Shown piece by piece: positions 1-11,300 of a DNA stretch of 64,000 nucleotides. The stretch covers positions 36,907,119-36,971,118 of the forward strand of contig CM046858.1 in NCBI GenBank assembly GCA_025617745.1, given 5' to 3'. The DNA is from Heliocidaris erythrogramma. Its lineage: Eukaryota; Echinodermata; Echinoidea; Camarodonta; Echinometridae. A model generated the notes under the pieces. That model ran no database searches. It saw only the letters and a list, made by a program, of their open reading frames with translations, and was not told the DNA's origin. How positions within the stretch are numbered: position 1 is the first letter of the stretch; each line of letters begins with the position of its first letter. The translations under genes and the position numbers were made by a program.

Positions 1-1004
1 ATATGGGAAATAGAGAGTGCGATACAAATTTAACCAATGGCGAATATCTTATTATATATAATACACTAAGGATTTCGGGCTCTTTTTTTGGTTCAAATAG
101 GCTCCTCCCCTGGCCCTTTCGGTTCCCGCCTTTTGGTACCCACGGGTGGGGAAGGGTTCTTAGGGTGGTGGGAGGCACTTCTTGAGGGCTGACGTCCCGT
201 CCATATTTCATAAATTCATTTTTAAACATTGAATTTCCGCAGGGAGTAGGCCTAATAATTCCACCAACCCATGAAGCGGGTTTGTAGCTTCAGGCCCAGC
301 CAACCCATATACGTTTCCCTGTGAAGGGGAGCTATGCCAAAGAACAGCATGGCCATATATTCGCATGGCTTCAGTGTACAGTACAGTATTATACACACGT
401 GTTAGATCGTTCGCACGTACGTGTACAGGTCATCATAAAGGTATAGAGTTACATCATTTGAAGCTTCATGGTCACACACACAGTTTAGTGTGTATGTTTC
501 ACGACGTTCGCTACCGGTAATTTGACACTTTATCAGAACATCTGATAAGAAGAAAATTCCTTCGAAAATATTTCCATAATGATTATGAATACGTATAATG
601 ATATTAATCCCTTCTCCCTCGCCCTGGGGGTGATGGGATGACAATGGAATGGGGGGAGCTAGAGGGGGGGGGGGGGGGGGGGGGGGGTAGTAGGGGGAAA
701 GTCAATCCGTCGGTCCTCCCAAGACCCTTATAAGGGGGCCATAATCCCCCTGAAAATAAAATGACAAATTCATTTTTTCTCATTATTGCATCCTTTACAG
801 GGGACGTACCGCTAATTATGGATGTTACTCTGAGTATTAATAAACCACAGAAACATGGCAAGATCAAATCGCTCCCTCTAGGTCTATGCATGGATATTCT
901 ACTCGAACATTATTATATCCATATCATCAATTTTCATCAAGATTAAAAGGAATTTTCTTCAGAACTCATGCAAGCTTTGGATAAATAAGACATATTCACA
1001 TGAT
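1..1004. other. Intergenic stretch, no gene recognised
   Basis: No coding region with a recognisable motif is visible. The stretch holds a long G tract at about 663-687 and otherwise unremarkable AT-rich sequence. The short open frames here are proline- or glycine-rich products of the G tract or have no protein-like composition. Confidence 0.6.
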
Positions 1005-1236
1005 CAGGGGCGGATCCAGAATTTAGTATAAGGCGGGGAAAACAAGTGCAGGTTTGTCAACTTTTGGAAAAGGCAGACCTGGGGGGGGGGGGGGGGGTGC
1101 GAGATTTTTTTTTTCGTCAGAGGGCGGATCGTCTATGGTCAAAATGCATACTTTCCTGCCATTGAACGGGGGGGGGGGGGGGGGGGCTGGGGATGGCACT
1201 GGCCAGAAGCACACCCCCCCCCCCCCCGGGGTCCGC
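1005..1236 (+). repeat. hAT-like dispersed repeat with G tracts (copy 1)
   Basis: The segment begins caggggcggatccag, a terminus typical of non-autonomous hAT elements. Its first ~75 bp recur in inverse orientation at about 54205-54280, including the words gcaggtttgtcaacttt and tataaggcggg/ccccttata. Long G and C runs follow at 1081-1097, 1169-1186 and 1214-1228. The far end is not defined, because no matching ctg-ending terminus is seen. The shared segment is directly visible; the superfamily is inferred from the terminal bases. Confidence 0.5.
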
Positions 1237-2346
1237 CAATGGACATGTTGTAAATACTTCTTTGTAAAAATAACTTTACCCGACTTTTTTATTTATTCAC
1301 TTGATTATTGTAACAAATATACGGTACGGTGATTAATCATAAACACAGCTAGCGCCCGTGGATGTCCACGGGCTGCTTCTGCTAGTAATGAATAATACAC
1401 TATATTTAATTGCATTCCTTCACTAAGGAGGTGAAGTGTCATCAATACCTCACGTTTCTTTGGTTATGCTCAATGAACTTTTCTCACTATTACATCTAAG
1501 AGATATCAGTACCACAAGTCCATGAATCCCATTTCAAAAGTAAAGTTACAGTCTGATTAAAGGCAATAACACATAATTATATTTTTTCAGTTGCAAGATA
1601 TTTTTATATTGACCATAGGTACTTGTGGAAAAAAAAATATCTGCAAAAATCGAAACTTCTTTCATTTCCTGGAGTTAATTATTGATTGAATAAAATTGGC
1701 TGCGTTATTGTTTGTTTTCGAAATTTAAAAATCACGTTTTATTTGTTTTATTTGTTTTTTTAAATTTCAGAAAATGCATAAGCAAAATAAAACGTAACTC
1801 GAATAAGAATGTAATTCTTCATAATCAGTTCTTTTCAACATTAACAATTTGATAAAGCTATCTTTCCCTCATTGGTTTTCCAAATGGTATACAGAATCAC
1901 AATCAGCCGAACTTCAGGATACAGGCAAGAAATTTAATCATAATAATTTCCCCATTAGATTCATAGTACAATAATGTTTAAAACAGATACCGGCCTTAAT
2001 AGTGCCATAATTCCCCCTTCATCTACCCTTGTAAATACTAGGCTCATAATCTGTCAATAGGTAAATGCCCCCCCCCCCCCAAAAAAAAGTATTTTTATAT
2101 AATCAGAAGCAACTCATGAATCAACGAATCTTGTGACAACGTTCATGCAATATTACATAGGATACAAGTGATGAAAATATTTGACATTGCAATAAACATG
2201 TAGCAAGTTTTAGGCGGAGTTCGATGATGCCTCCGTTTTGAAACAGCGAAAACAGTACTGAAACGGAGCCTTCCCGCAATTCGCATTATTCGTGGCTTTC
2301 GTTAAATGTATACTACATCTACAAACGGTTACTTTCTCTCATGTTC
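1237..2346. other. Intergenic; small hairpin and minor duplicated word
   Basis: No gene is seen. A perfect 8-bp-arm hairpin (gcccgtgg / ccacgggc) lies at 1354-1373. The stretch 1436-1500 resembles 3675-3750 (both contain a tcatcaata...tgctca...tctcactat pattern), so the two are a minor dispersed duplication. A C/A tract sits at 2070-2090. Confidence 0.5.
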
Positions 2347-3300
2347 TTATGTATGTCGTCCGCTGATTCTATACACTTCAGGATTTCTGTAAGAAAACAC
2401 GAATGCCATGCTGCTCACACCATGGGCTATGATCCACACTGTCAGTACTGATATGAACCATGTTTCCACAGGAGAAGCATTCATTTCATCCCCTTTCGTG
2501 GATGAATCTGTTATGATAATGTTACTCCGGCGTCCCAAGCGGAGTTGAATTTGTCATTTCTGATTTAGGAGTATTTCCGGTAATATTCACACTGATGGTT
2601 TTACATTACCTCCCATCTGTTGCATTGCCTAATGGACTTCTGTCTGAAACCAATGGGGTATCATAAAAACCTGTCTTGTCTTAAATCCAAACTGAACGTG
2701 CTGTTATGTATAATGCGCCTTGAGCACTCCACAGAGTGGATTAGGCGCTATAAGTTACATTTATTATTATTATTATTATTATTCTTTTCGTGGAATCAAC
2801 GGGTAGAAAACTACCACTGACATTGTTCCACTATGTAAATGAAACATTGAAATATTGCATTATTATTCTCTAAGAATGTGTTGGCTTACTGGTGAAAATT
2901 GTTTGTCGTTTACATATTCTCATTCGAAATAACCGATTTGGGGCGATAGTTCTATAACGAGAAACGTCTCTACATAGGATCAACATATAATTTAATTCGT
3001 TATATATGAGATTGAATTGAACGTGAAAGTTCTAATATTTGTAGCCGTGTGTTCCTAAAGCACGCGATTTCCCGCAGCTCGCTCTCCGTCTATCATTTGC
3101 ACCCATTGAGAAGACATATGTATTTTTTTGTTGCAAATAGTGAAGCAAGTGGGTTCTGTATATTCAACAGTAAACTTCAGTATGAAAATTGTACAGAGGT
3201 GTTGTGCACCGCTATAAATTGCGATGACGTGTTTCCCCGTATCATTACATTCGAAATGAACAAATACGATGTGCAAAATACATCCCTCAAAAACTGCTTT
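2347..3300 (-). pseudogene. Relic of an Ig-like membrane receptor, tail-less type
   Basis: Two pieces on the minus strand match the receptor family of this window. The piece at 3055-3276 contains CNDTGKHV, QHLCTIFILKFTVE and SSQWVQM, the counterparts of NDSGKHVV, QSLCTIVILNLTVE and MSCQWVQ in the intact genes. The piece at 2347-2538 is a membrane helix (WFISVLTVWIIAHGVSSMAF) followed by FSYR and a stop within about 14 residues. The helix and its short end resemble the relics at 10217 and 36963, so this was probably a copy without a signalling tail. About 500 bp between the pieces is unrecognisable and includes a retroposon tail. Signal peptide and start are missing. Confidence 0.65.
2690..2783 (+). 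repeat. 3' end of a non-LTR retroposon/SINE with (ATT)n tail
   Basis: The words gcgccttgagcactccac and ggattaggcgctataa are followed by a (TTA)n run at 2760-2783. This imperfect-palindrome-plus-ATT tail is a common 3' terminus of short retroposons in marine invertebrates. It lies inside the receptor relic and so was inserted after that copy decayed or helped break it. No tRNA head is visible upstream. Confidence 0.5.
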
Positions 3301-3344
3301 TTTTCATGCATATTTCCTTAAATTAGTTTAGTGAGTTTTTACAG

Positions 3345-3656
3345 GTACACCTATTATCTAGTATTCGTCTGTTGGTCATTGGAGACTTTAATATTCATGT
3401 AGATAATGGTGATAATCCTGAATCTAGGTCTTTCAATGATCTTCTTGAGTCACTGTGTTGTGCCCAACATGTTCAATTCTGTACTCACATACATGGTCAT
3501 AAACTGGATTTGATTATTTCCCGTCAATCTGATAATGTTATCATTGGCCAACCATGGCGTACTGATTCATTGATATCTGATCATTTTCCTGTGAATTGTT
3601 TGCTTAATTCAAGCAAACCACCTTTATATGTTTATAAGCAAAGAATATTATGATAC
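3345..3656 (+). mobile_element. LINE endonuclease fragment
   Basis: The frame from 3372 reads VIGDFNIHVDNGD, then FNDLLESL, HGHKLDLIISR and SDHFPVNCLL. This is the C-terminal half of an apurinic-type endonuclease of CR1/L2/Jockey-class LINEs: GDFN is the metal- and phosphate-binding strand, and SDH carries the catalytic Asp-His pair. No reverse transcriptase follows, so it is a short fragment about 310 bp long. Its orientation (plus) is opposite to the receptor genes. Confidence 0.75.
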
Positions 3657-4384
3657 AAAAGCAGCACATTTTATAGTCTCATCAATACTTTCTGTTCCTT
3701 TAGTAATGCTCATTAAACAATTCTTTCTCACTATAACATCTAATAGTCAGGTCTGTATAGCCCATATTTTTTGAGTTCTGGGGACAGAGTTTACAAGGAC
3801 CAAACTTTGCATATCTACTTGGTAGGACAAAAGCTTCACTTTTTTTGCACATTAGACCTATTAAATTAAACCACATCTGGATGCAAAATTAAGCTAATTT
3901 ATGCAAATTAAATCCATTAAATAAATACTACATTGAGAATATAAAAACCAAAGTGCTTGGAAATGTACCAAATTTTCCATAACAAATCTATTATTGTGCC
4001 TATATCTTTATTTTCTTCCACAGGACCCATTGACTAAGCTCACATCTTAATTTTATGCAAATTTATGCAAATTTATGGAATTATTTCCTTATGTACTGGC
4101 AATATATTTCACTATTTCCACAGGACCCAGCAAATTATCTTTATTCCAGTTTATGTCAATTTATGGAAATTTTATGAATATATTAATGGAATTCCATTGA
4201 TGTCATACCTAATAGATGGCAGTAGAGCTTTAAAATGTACTTAACTTTCTCCTAATGTTATAGCTTCATATGCCTCAGCAGTCCACCAACTCATAATACA
4301 TCTACATGTAATGTTATGAAGGATTCTGCGGATTATATGCTTTTATGATTATGATTATCAAGTATCCTTATTTATTTCTGACAT
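3657..4384. other. AT-rich intergenic stretch
   Basis: No gene is seen. There are repeated short words of the type tttatgcaaatttatg at 4050-4180, and a segment at 3675-3750 resembles 1436-1500. Confidence 0.5.
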
Positions 4385-4389
4385 TGTTA

Positions 4390-5048
4390 AGAACGCAGTC
4401 GGGGGCGTTAAAGATTATATTGATAACGCTCTGTCGTCTACCAAATCTCAGGTTTTGGAGTCGGCGAGAGAATCTGCCAAAGCTGCCAGTTCATTCAAAT
4501 TTAAAGGCAATCGCATTCAGTTTGAATTCAACGTTAACATTAAAGAGCAGGTGGAAACTGCTGTGGCCAAAATAGAGAAAGGTGATACCGCTGCCGCTAC
4601 GTCTAGCCTTAAATCGGCATTAGATGACATAAAAACCAGGAATAAACATATAAAACTTGCTGATAAAAACGAGAGTTGGAAAGTGGTAGACGAATATAAA
4701 GCCGAGGAACTGGCTGACAATGCGGAAGATGAAAAGCGGATTAAAGCGGCGGTCAAAGCCGTGGCTTCTAAAAAGCCGAGCAAAGCGTTTAAGAAAGGTC
4801 AATTCAGAAATGCCCCGTACCAAATTCCATCTGGGAGTAGGCGTACAGATGCCTATCCTAACTTGGATTCTAATTTTCGTGGCCATTTTCAACAAAATAG
4901 ATACCAGTTTACTAGCAGCCGTGCAGGTAGTTCCAGAAGACTGCCAAAATCAACCGACATCTGTTTCAGATGCGGGGTCAGGGGACATTGGCAAAACTCA
5001 TGTACAGCCCAGTACAGAAGTTTTCAAGCTGATAAACAAACCCAGTAG
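4390..5048 (+). other. gag-like region of the Ngaro-like element
   Basis: A lysine- and alanine-rich coiled N-terminal part (about residues 1-110) is followed by a serine/arginine-rich stretch. A retroviral-type zinc knuckle, CFRCGVRGHWQNSC (C-x2-C-x4-H-x4-C), lies near the end. Such knuckles bind nucleic acid in the particle-forming protein of retroelements. The 5' boundary of the protein is not visible. Confidence 0.75.
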
Positions 5049-5413
5049 TTCAGCTGAATATGCAGGTAAATATAATTTGCAATTCTGATTATTGTAAGGT
5101 GGCCGTATTGTTGGCAGTAGTGTCAGAATAATACGAGGTAATTAGAATGAACCCGTTCACGCGTGATAAATCGACAGGTTGTTCTTTGACATAACGTTGT
5201 GTTCGAGCAAGATTCGAACACCTGTTGTGTGCAATTTCGCATATCTCCTGTATGTGTATGAATGCAGTGGTCATGACTGAAAGATTATGTTCATTGCGGT
5301 CATCAGACCGGCAACACTGTAAACACGGTTTTTCAAGATGTCAGCCCACATAAGAAAAAGTGTGTGATCAACGATGATCGCAAGTTGTAATTAATGTTAT
5401 ATTTATTTCTGCG

Positions 5414-7527
5414 TTGATTTGTGTAGCTATTAGCAATGGCAGTCTGTCACCAGAGGGCGGTTCGTCTAGCACAATGGGAATTTTTTCAGCCGGATCTGGA
5501 AGAGGCTCGGTCCAGTTTAGAACGGAGAGACAGATGGATATATCTGAATACGGGTACGATTTTGATTTCTATTTGAATAACTATTTTGACTATGAGCAAG
5601 GCAATTCAGAGCCTATTGTGCGGGGGAGGATGAAGGCTAACCTGAATTTTTGGAGAAATATTGGAACCCCGGATGATATACTTAAAGTAATTGAGTTTGG
5701 ATATCCAATTCCATTTTTTTCTACGCCTGAGGCGGCAATTTTTAATAACAATGCGTCGGCACTTGATAACACAGAATTTGTTTCCGAAGCTGTTAAAGAT
5801 TTATTATCCAAGAAATTGATTATGGAATCTTCAGTTCGTCCTGAAATTGTGAATCTGTTAACAGTTTCTGTTCAGAGATCGGGCAAGAAACGGCTTATTT
5901 TGGATCTTCGATACGTAAATCACCACATTTGGAAAACCAAGATACAATTTGAAGACTGGTCAGTTGCGCTTCAGTATTTTCGGAAGGATTTTTACATGTT
6001 TTCATTTGACCTGAAGTCAGGTTATCATCACATTGACATTTTGCCTGACCATTGTAAATATTTAAGTTTTGCATGGGATTTCGGTAGTGGTACTCGTTAT
6101 TTTTCTTTTCAAGTTCTTCCTTTCGGGTTGAGCCCTGCTCCCTTTATTTTCACCAAGTGTTTAAGGCCGTTAGTAAAACACTGGAGGAGCAAAGGTTTCT
6201 TTATTGTTGTGTATTTAGATGACGGATGGGGCATTGCACCATCTTTTTCTGATTGTGATAAGATTTCACAAATTGTGAAAGATGATCTGATAAAGGCTGG
6301 GTTAGTTCCCAATGTTGAGAAATCCGTATGGATCCCGTCGCAAGAAATTGACTGGCTCGGGATATCGTGGAACACGGGGAAAGGAGTAATGAGGTGACTG
6401 ACCGGAGGGTAGGAACTATCCTCGCGTGTATAGATGAACTTAAGGGGAAATTGCCTTATTTGACAGCCCGGCAGTTGGCTGGTTTTGTAGGGAGGATTAT
6501 ATCCCTGATACCTGTTTCTGGTCATATTGCTCAGCTCAGAACAAAATTTTCGTCCATGGCAATTTGTGATCAACACCATTGGGATAAGGTGTTCAGGGTG
6601 CCAGGTGACAGTCATATTATAGAAGAATTGTTCTTTTGGAAAAAGAACTTAAGAGCCATAAATAACAGATATGTATTTGATTATGCTTTACCACAGGTTT
6701 GATTGTATTCTGATGCCAGTCATAGTGGCTGTGGGGCGTGGACTAGAGATATGGATGACAATGTCATTAAGTTCAACCAGAGCTGGACAGAATCTGAGAT
6801 AGATAAGAGTTCCACGTGGAGAGAGCTCCGAGGTGTAGAGCTAGCTTTGAGAGCTTTTGCTCCAAGATTGCAAGGAAAATGTGTAAAAGTTTTCTCTGAC
6901 AATAAAGGTGTTGAGGCGGTGATAAAGAAAGGAAGCATGAAAATGGATTTGCACATTATGAGCATTGACATACCTACGTTTTGTAGAGAAAATAATATAG
7001 AATTGCACGTGCAATGGGTTCCGAGGGACGAGAATGTCCTGGCGGATTCTCTGAGTAGAGAGGTAGACTTTGACGATTGGGGAGTTTCTCAAACCTTTTT
7101 CGATTTCATGGACTCCATGTGGGGTCCACATTCTGTTGATCGGTTTGCGGATGATCGCAATAGGAAGTTAAGTACGTTTAATTCCAAGTATTGGTGCCCT
7201 AGTACCAGCCAGGTAGATGCGTTTGCGGTATCTTGGCAAGGAGAGAACAATTGGTTAGTGCCACCGATATATCTTGTAGGGCAAGCTGTCAAACACGTGA
7301 AAGCCTGCAGAGCTCAAGCCACTCTTGTTATCCCGTATTGGCCTTCAGCTGCCTTCTGGCCAGTTTTATTTTCTAGTGGCAGTATATATACTGATATGAT
7401 AGATAGGGTGATCAGATTCTCTAACCCTTCCTTCATATATGTTAAAGGAAGGAACAAGAACTCTGTTTTTGGTTCGGACAGATTCACCAGTGAAGTACTT
7501 TGTGTACGACTGAATGGTAGACTGTAA
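5414..7527 (+). other. Reverse transcriptase and RNase H region of the Ngaro-like element
   Basis: Motifs appear in the expected order: FGYPIPFF near the start (the DIRS/Ngaro GYxIPF block), LILDLRYVNHHIW, FDLKSGYHHIDI, LPFGLSPAPFIF and the catalytic VVYLDDGWG. An RNase H region follows from about 6700, with SDASHSGCGAW, ELRGVELAL, VFSDNKGVEAV and ENVLADSLSR carrying the acidic active-site residues. The part beyond resembles the DNA-binding extension seen after RNase H in this group. This is a fossil region, with breaks present. Confidence 0.85.
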
Positions 7528-7549
7528 GGTGATTTTGAGGAGCTATTTA

Positions 7550-7790
7550 AAGAAAGAAAATTCTGGAGGCTCACTGGAGCTATGAAGAGATGAACGGGAC
7601 GCACTGGTGTCCTATAATTAGATTAATATTGGCTCACTGGAGCATTTATGAGATGTGACTCACTGGAGTCGATTGGATATGGAGTTGAATATATGTATGA
7701 ATTTAGAGTGGGAGATTGGGAGTCTCTATATAGGCTCGGCAGATTTTGTGACTAGAGGTAGTCAGTTGATAATAAACTCACTGAAGTTTA
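7550..7790 (+). repeat. Short ctcactggag repeats between RNase H and recombinase
   Basis: The decamer ctcactggag or a one-base variant occurs four times at irregular spacing (about 7568, 7632, 7660 and 7778) in the non-coding gap before the recombinase. It may be part of the internal regulatory sequence of the element, or chance local duplication. Confidence 0.4.
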
Positions 7791-7837
7791 ATGAAGTGTA
7801 ATGTTATTTAACCTTCAATTATGTTAATCAATGGAGG

Positions 7838-8830
7838 TTGGATGTGCGTATTATTGTTTGTTTCAGAGAGGAAAAGTTTCAAAAGACTCTGGGAAATGTG
7901 ATGGACGCTTCAAGAGCTGAAAGCACAGTTAAGAAGTATAAGAATGCTGTCGCAAGCTGGGAAGTATGGTGTAGACTGAACAAAGTAAATACTAAGTTAG
8001 CTGATCATGAAGATATTGCAAGGTATTTTGTTTGGATGTTCAATGACAATGCTCCATATAGCAGAATACAAACTGCATTTTTCGCTTTGAAATGGCACTT
8101 TAACTGTTGCCCGAAGACGTGTTTAAGGAATCCATGTGCAACGCGTTTTTTACAACTTTTGTTGGATGGCCTGAAACGGTTGTTATCAAGGCCAGCTGTG
8201 AATAAAAAGGAACCTATCACAGCTGACATTTTAGTTGCTATTGTCAATAGGTTTGACGAAGATAATGTTAAAGATCTTAGACTTTGTTCTATGATGCTCA
8301 TTGCGTATGCGGGGTTTTTGCGATATGATGAGCTTTCTAGTTTGAGGCTTTGTGACCTAGATATGTGTGATTCACATATGAAAATATTCTTGGAAAAGAG
8401 TAAAACAGACCAGTACAGGGAGGGCGCATGGATCATCATTGGAGCAACCGGGAAAAGTACATGCCCTGTTATGATGCTTAAAAGATACATTGATTGTGCT
8501 GCGTTTGAAGACTTGAAATCGTCTCAATATTTGTTTTCATCGATCACCATGCTTAAGTCTCAAAACAAATTTGTTATTCGTCCAAACAAATTAACATATT
8601 CCAGGTGTAGAGAGTTGATCAAAGAAGCTTTGCAAGAGATTGGATTAGACGCAAGTAAATTTGGTGTACATAGCTTGCGTTCAGGAGGCGCCTCAGCAGC
8701 TGCTGCCTTCGGTGTACCTGACAGGTTGTTTAAACGTCATGGACGGTGGAAGTCCGATTCTTCCAAAGACAGATATGTGAAAGAGACTATGCACAATAAA
8801 CTCTTAGTGTCTACGAATTTAGGAATTTAA
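7838..8830 (+). other. Tyrosine recombinase of the Ngaro-like element
   Basis: An N-terminal SAM-like core-binding half (RAESTVKKYKNAVASWEVWC) is followed by a catalytic half with AGFLRYDELSSLRLCDL (first catalytic Arg), VHSLRSGGASAAAAFGV (His-x-x-Arg) and HGRWKSDSSKDRYVKE (terminal His/Trp and the nucleophilic Tyr). This enzyme type integrates a circular DNA intermediate without target duplication. This part reads openly over about 330 residues. Confidence 0.85.
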
Positions 8831-8949
8831 TTTTTCTCAAAATCTAATGGATCAAAGGTACTGAGACATGTAAAAAATTGAATAAAACATGGTTTACACG
8901 TGAAAATTAATGCTCAGAAGTGGCCCGTTCTTTATTGTTGAAAAAAGGG

Positions 8950-9099
8950 GAGCAAACGTTCTGAGTTCATCGTGCAGTCTGGTGCTCCCCTAAAGGTCAG
9001 TGTGTTTTGTTGTGTTTTATTATGTTTGCGCAAAAAAAGCGTTAAGTTAAATAGAAATTAATTTAATTTCGGCTGAGCATGCGCGAAAGAGAAATTAAT
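8950..9099 (+). repeat. B1 copy of split direct repeat
   Basis: It starts gagcaaacgttctgag and ends gagaaattaat. The same 150 bp recur at 9469-9628 as B2, differing mainly in the length of an A run. The A2 segment (9100-9468) lies between them. Confidence 0.85.
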
Positions 9100-9468
9100 G
9101 TCCAATTTCTATTGGTCGAGGCGGATTTGCAATATGCAAATTAAAGCCGGGATATTGTGTGACGTGACGTCACATTAGGTGTGTCGAGGTTTTGGTCATT
9201 GACCATTTGCACGACATAGAACTCACACGTTTTTCTGGATTGCTTGATTTTTAGTAATTGTAAATAATCAGGATGTTGTCGGAGTTTTTGCTTTAGGAAT
9301 GACCGGCGGAACGCTGACTCACGTTGTTGGGAGGTAACTAAAAGATTGAGAGGAAAAATACGCAAATTGGAGATAAGAAGGGTGAAAATTAAGGGGGTAA
9401 GTATTCACGGGGTCCTGTATGTGCTGGAGTTCACCGGAATTGGAAGCACAATACTGCCCTCAACGACT

Positions 9469-9628
9469 GAGCAAACGTTCTGAGTTCATCGTGCAGTCTG
9501 GTGCTCCCCTAAAGGTCAGTGTGTTTTGTTGTGTTTTATTATGTTTGCGCAAAAAAAAAAAAAAAAAGCGTTAAGTTAAATAGAAATTAATTTAATTTCG
9601 GCTGAGCATGCGCGAAAGAGAAATTAAT
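9469..9628 (+). repeat. B2 copy of split direct repeat, 3' end of the element
   Basis: It matches 8950-9099 over its full length. The B1-A2-B2 order is the classic 3' arrangement of Ngaro/PAT elements. The flank beyond is a short (AT)n run. Confidence 0.85.
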
Positions 9629-9889
9629 ATATATATATATAAAATTAAAATTAATTAAAAGAAAAAAGGTTGAAATTCAATGCATTACCAATGTCTTCTC
9701 TGGAATTCATTCATTGTATCTAATATCATATATATCGTACTCACGTACTAGTGAAAAAAAAAAAACAAGCAGAAACTGAAACTTCTTTAGATTTTCTGAA
9801 TGAATCTGTGACTCTTGATTAAAAATCTGCACTGTCGATGTATTCTAAATGTAATCATGTCGTTTTAACTACGTTGAGTTTAAATATGT

Positions 9890-10216
9890 ATTCCAGATCC
9901 TGAAACGTTGGTGCCGTACGTATAATTATGTAATTACACATTATATTTTCATCATTTTAAATCTGATGACAAATGGATTAAAAAAGATAATAGGAATGAT
10001 AATTTTAATCCGTCATAAGAACATTTACGATGGGTAATTTGAGTTCATATTAAACCTGTTCATACGATTCGATCCGTTACAAAATTAGACATTTTACCAA
10101 CAGGACAATGCGCATTACATTATTGAAAGAATGAAATTCAACCCCTCATATGACCTCTTGCTGTCTTTTGAAATTAAATTGTGCAGATTCTAAAAGAGGA
10201 AGAGGATTTAACCGCA
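9890..10216 (-). repeat. 3' flank shared with the relic at 36963
   Basis: This DNA just downstream (minus sense) of the relic at 10217 matches 36610-36962. Shared words include cataagaacatttacgat, gatccgtta and cttgctgtc. The match continues into the membrane-helix coding parts of both relics, so each was copied together with its 3' flank. The rest of 9629-9889 holds nothing recognisable. Confidence 0.7.
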
Positions 10217-11300
10217 TCACATATAGGCATTTTTGTAAGAGTATACGAATGCTAAAATGCTAACAGCATGGGCTAATGTCGAGAGGACTAACACCCATAA
10301 GAGCGAACTACTTAGTATGTATATCAATATATTATCATTAGGGCATTCTGGTGACACAATTCTTGCTAAACAAATTTGAGGAAGTGCATTGTTCGATGTG
10401 GCATTGTTCAAAGAAATTTTAGTGCCTTCTTCATTTGATTTAGCAATCTCCGCTGTATTTTCACAATTTAAAGTAACATCGAATTTGTTTGACCCTTCAA
10501 GTTTTGGTGAAATGGAGATATTGCATACCTGGTCTTCTTGTAATTGTACAAGCATAATGTCACCTACTATCATTTGGAAAAGATCTTTATTCTCCAAACT
10601 AATAAAATAAATATGCTTGATATCCGATAAAGAAATCTCAGCTAAATGATTTAGTGGAAGGAAATAACTACCAGTAGTGTACCAACATGATATGACTTTT
10701 GTCTGTTTTATTTCAGACCATTCGAAAACAGCAGATTGGTTTCGGTTTTTTTCAATAGAACGAGCGTGTATTGTAGGAAAAGCACATGTTTCCTTCTTGA
10801 CCCCCTGTCATTGGAAACAGCACATTCGCTCGGCATGATCTTTTCGTCTAATATGTTTTCAAGATCAACGTACGTATGCACTGAATTTATTCGTTAGACT
10901 ACAATCATCGTTGTAGTTCGTTTCAGGCGTTTCATATTCATACAGCACCTGATTTCCAGCTACAAGTCGCGCATGATCCCCCACGTTCACTTGCACCCAT
11001 TGACAAGACATCTGTAATTTTCCGCTTTCTCTGATGAACATAGAACAAATAGGTCATGTACCTTCAACGGTTAAATTCACGATTACGATTATACAAAGTG
11101 ATTGTGACCCCTGCTGAAGCTTGACGACATGCTGTCCTGAATCGTTTTGTTCAGTGAACGGAATAGACATTTAAAAGTAATTGGTGTTGTTGTTCTGACT
11201 TAGGAAATAACGAGCAGGATTGGGATACGCGTTGGTATTACATTCCAAAGAACGGTTGTTTAGTTTTTTTCACGTACTAACTGTCCTACTAACTGGACAA
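10217..11300 (-). pseudogene. Tail-less Ig-like membrane receptor, decayed copy
   Basis: This is a close relative of the gene at 30610-32514. The minus strand carries counterparts of the YEYET, DRARLVAGNQ, MSCQWVQ, SLCTIVI and NDSGQHVVK segments between 10920 and 11170, then WYTTGSYFLPLNH and LSDIKHIYFIS near 10600-10680. An open stretch continues to a membrane helix (LLWVLVLSTLAHAVSILAFV) and stops after YSYKNAYM. The cytoplasmic part is only about 8 residues, with no tyrosine motifs. The signal peptide and first ~80 residues are missing, and several frame changes lie between 10740 and 11290, so it is a pseudogene. Ectodomain and helix are contiguous, showing that the tail-less form was also intronless. 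Confidence 0.8.

Larger units (their letters stand above)
4385..9628 (+). mobile_element. Ngaro-like tyrosine-recombinase retrotransposon (fossil)
   Basis: The order of parts is a gag-like region with a CCHC knuckle, reverse transcriptase, RNase H, tyrosine recombinase, then a split direct repeat B1-A2-B2 at the 3' end. Tyrosine recombinase in place of integrase marks the DIRS order. Direct rather than inverted terminal repeats, and no visible methyltransferase domain, point to the Ngaro group, which is known from sea urchins and fish. The sequence enters gag already in coding sequence near 4385, and no A1 repeat was found, so the 5' end appears lost. Coding regions are interrupted in a handful of places. 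B1 and B2 are nearly identical apart from the length of an A run, suggesting a fairly recent copy. Confidence 0.85.

Noticed and set aside
604-1332. Proline- and glycine-rich frames around 604-891 and 1023-1332
   Set aside because: They are translations of G/C homopolymer tracts in a dispersed repeat; composition is not protein-like.
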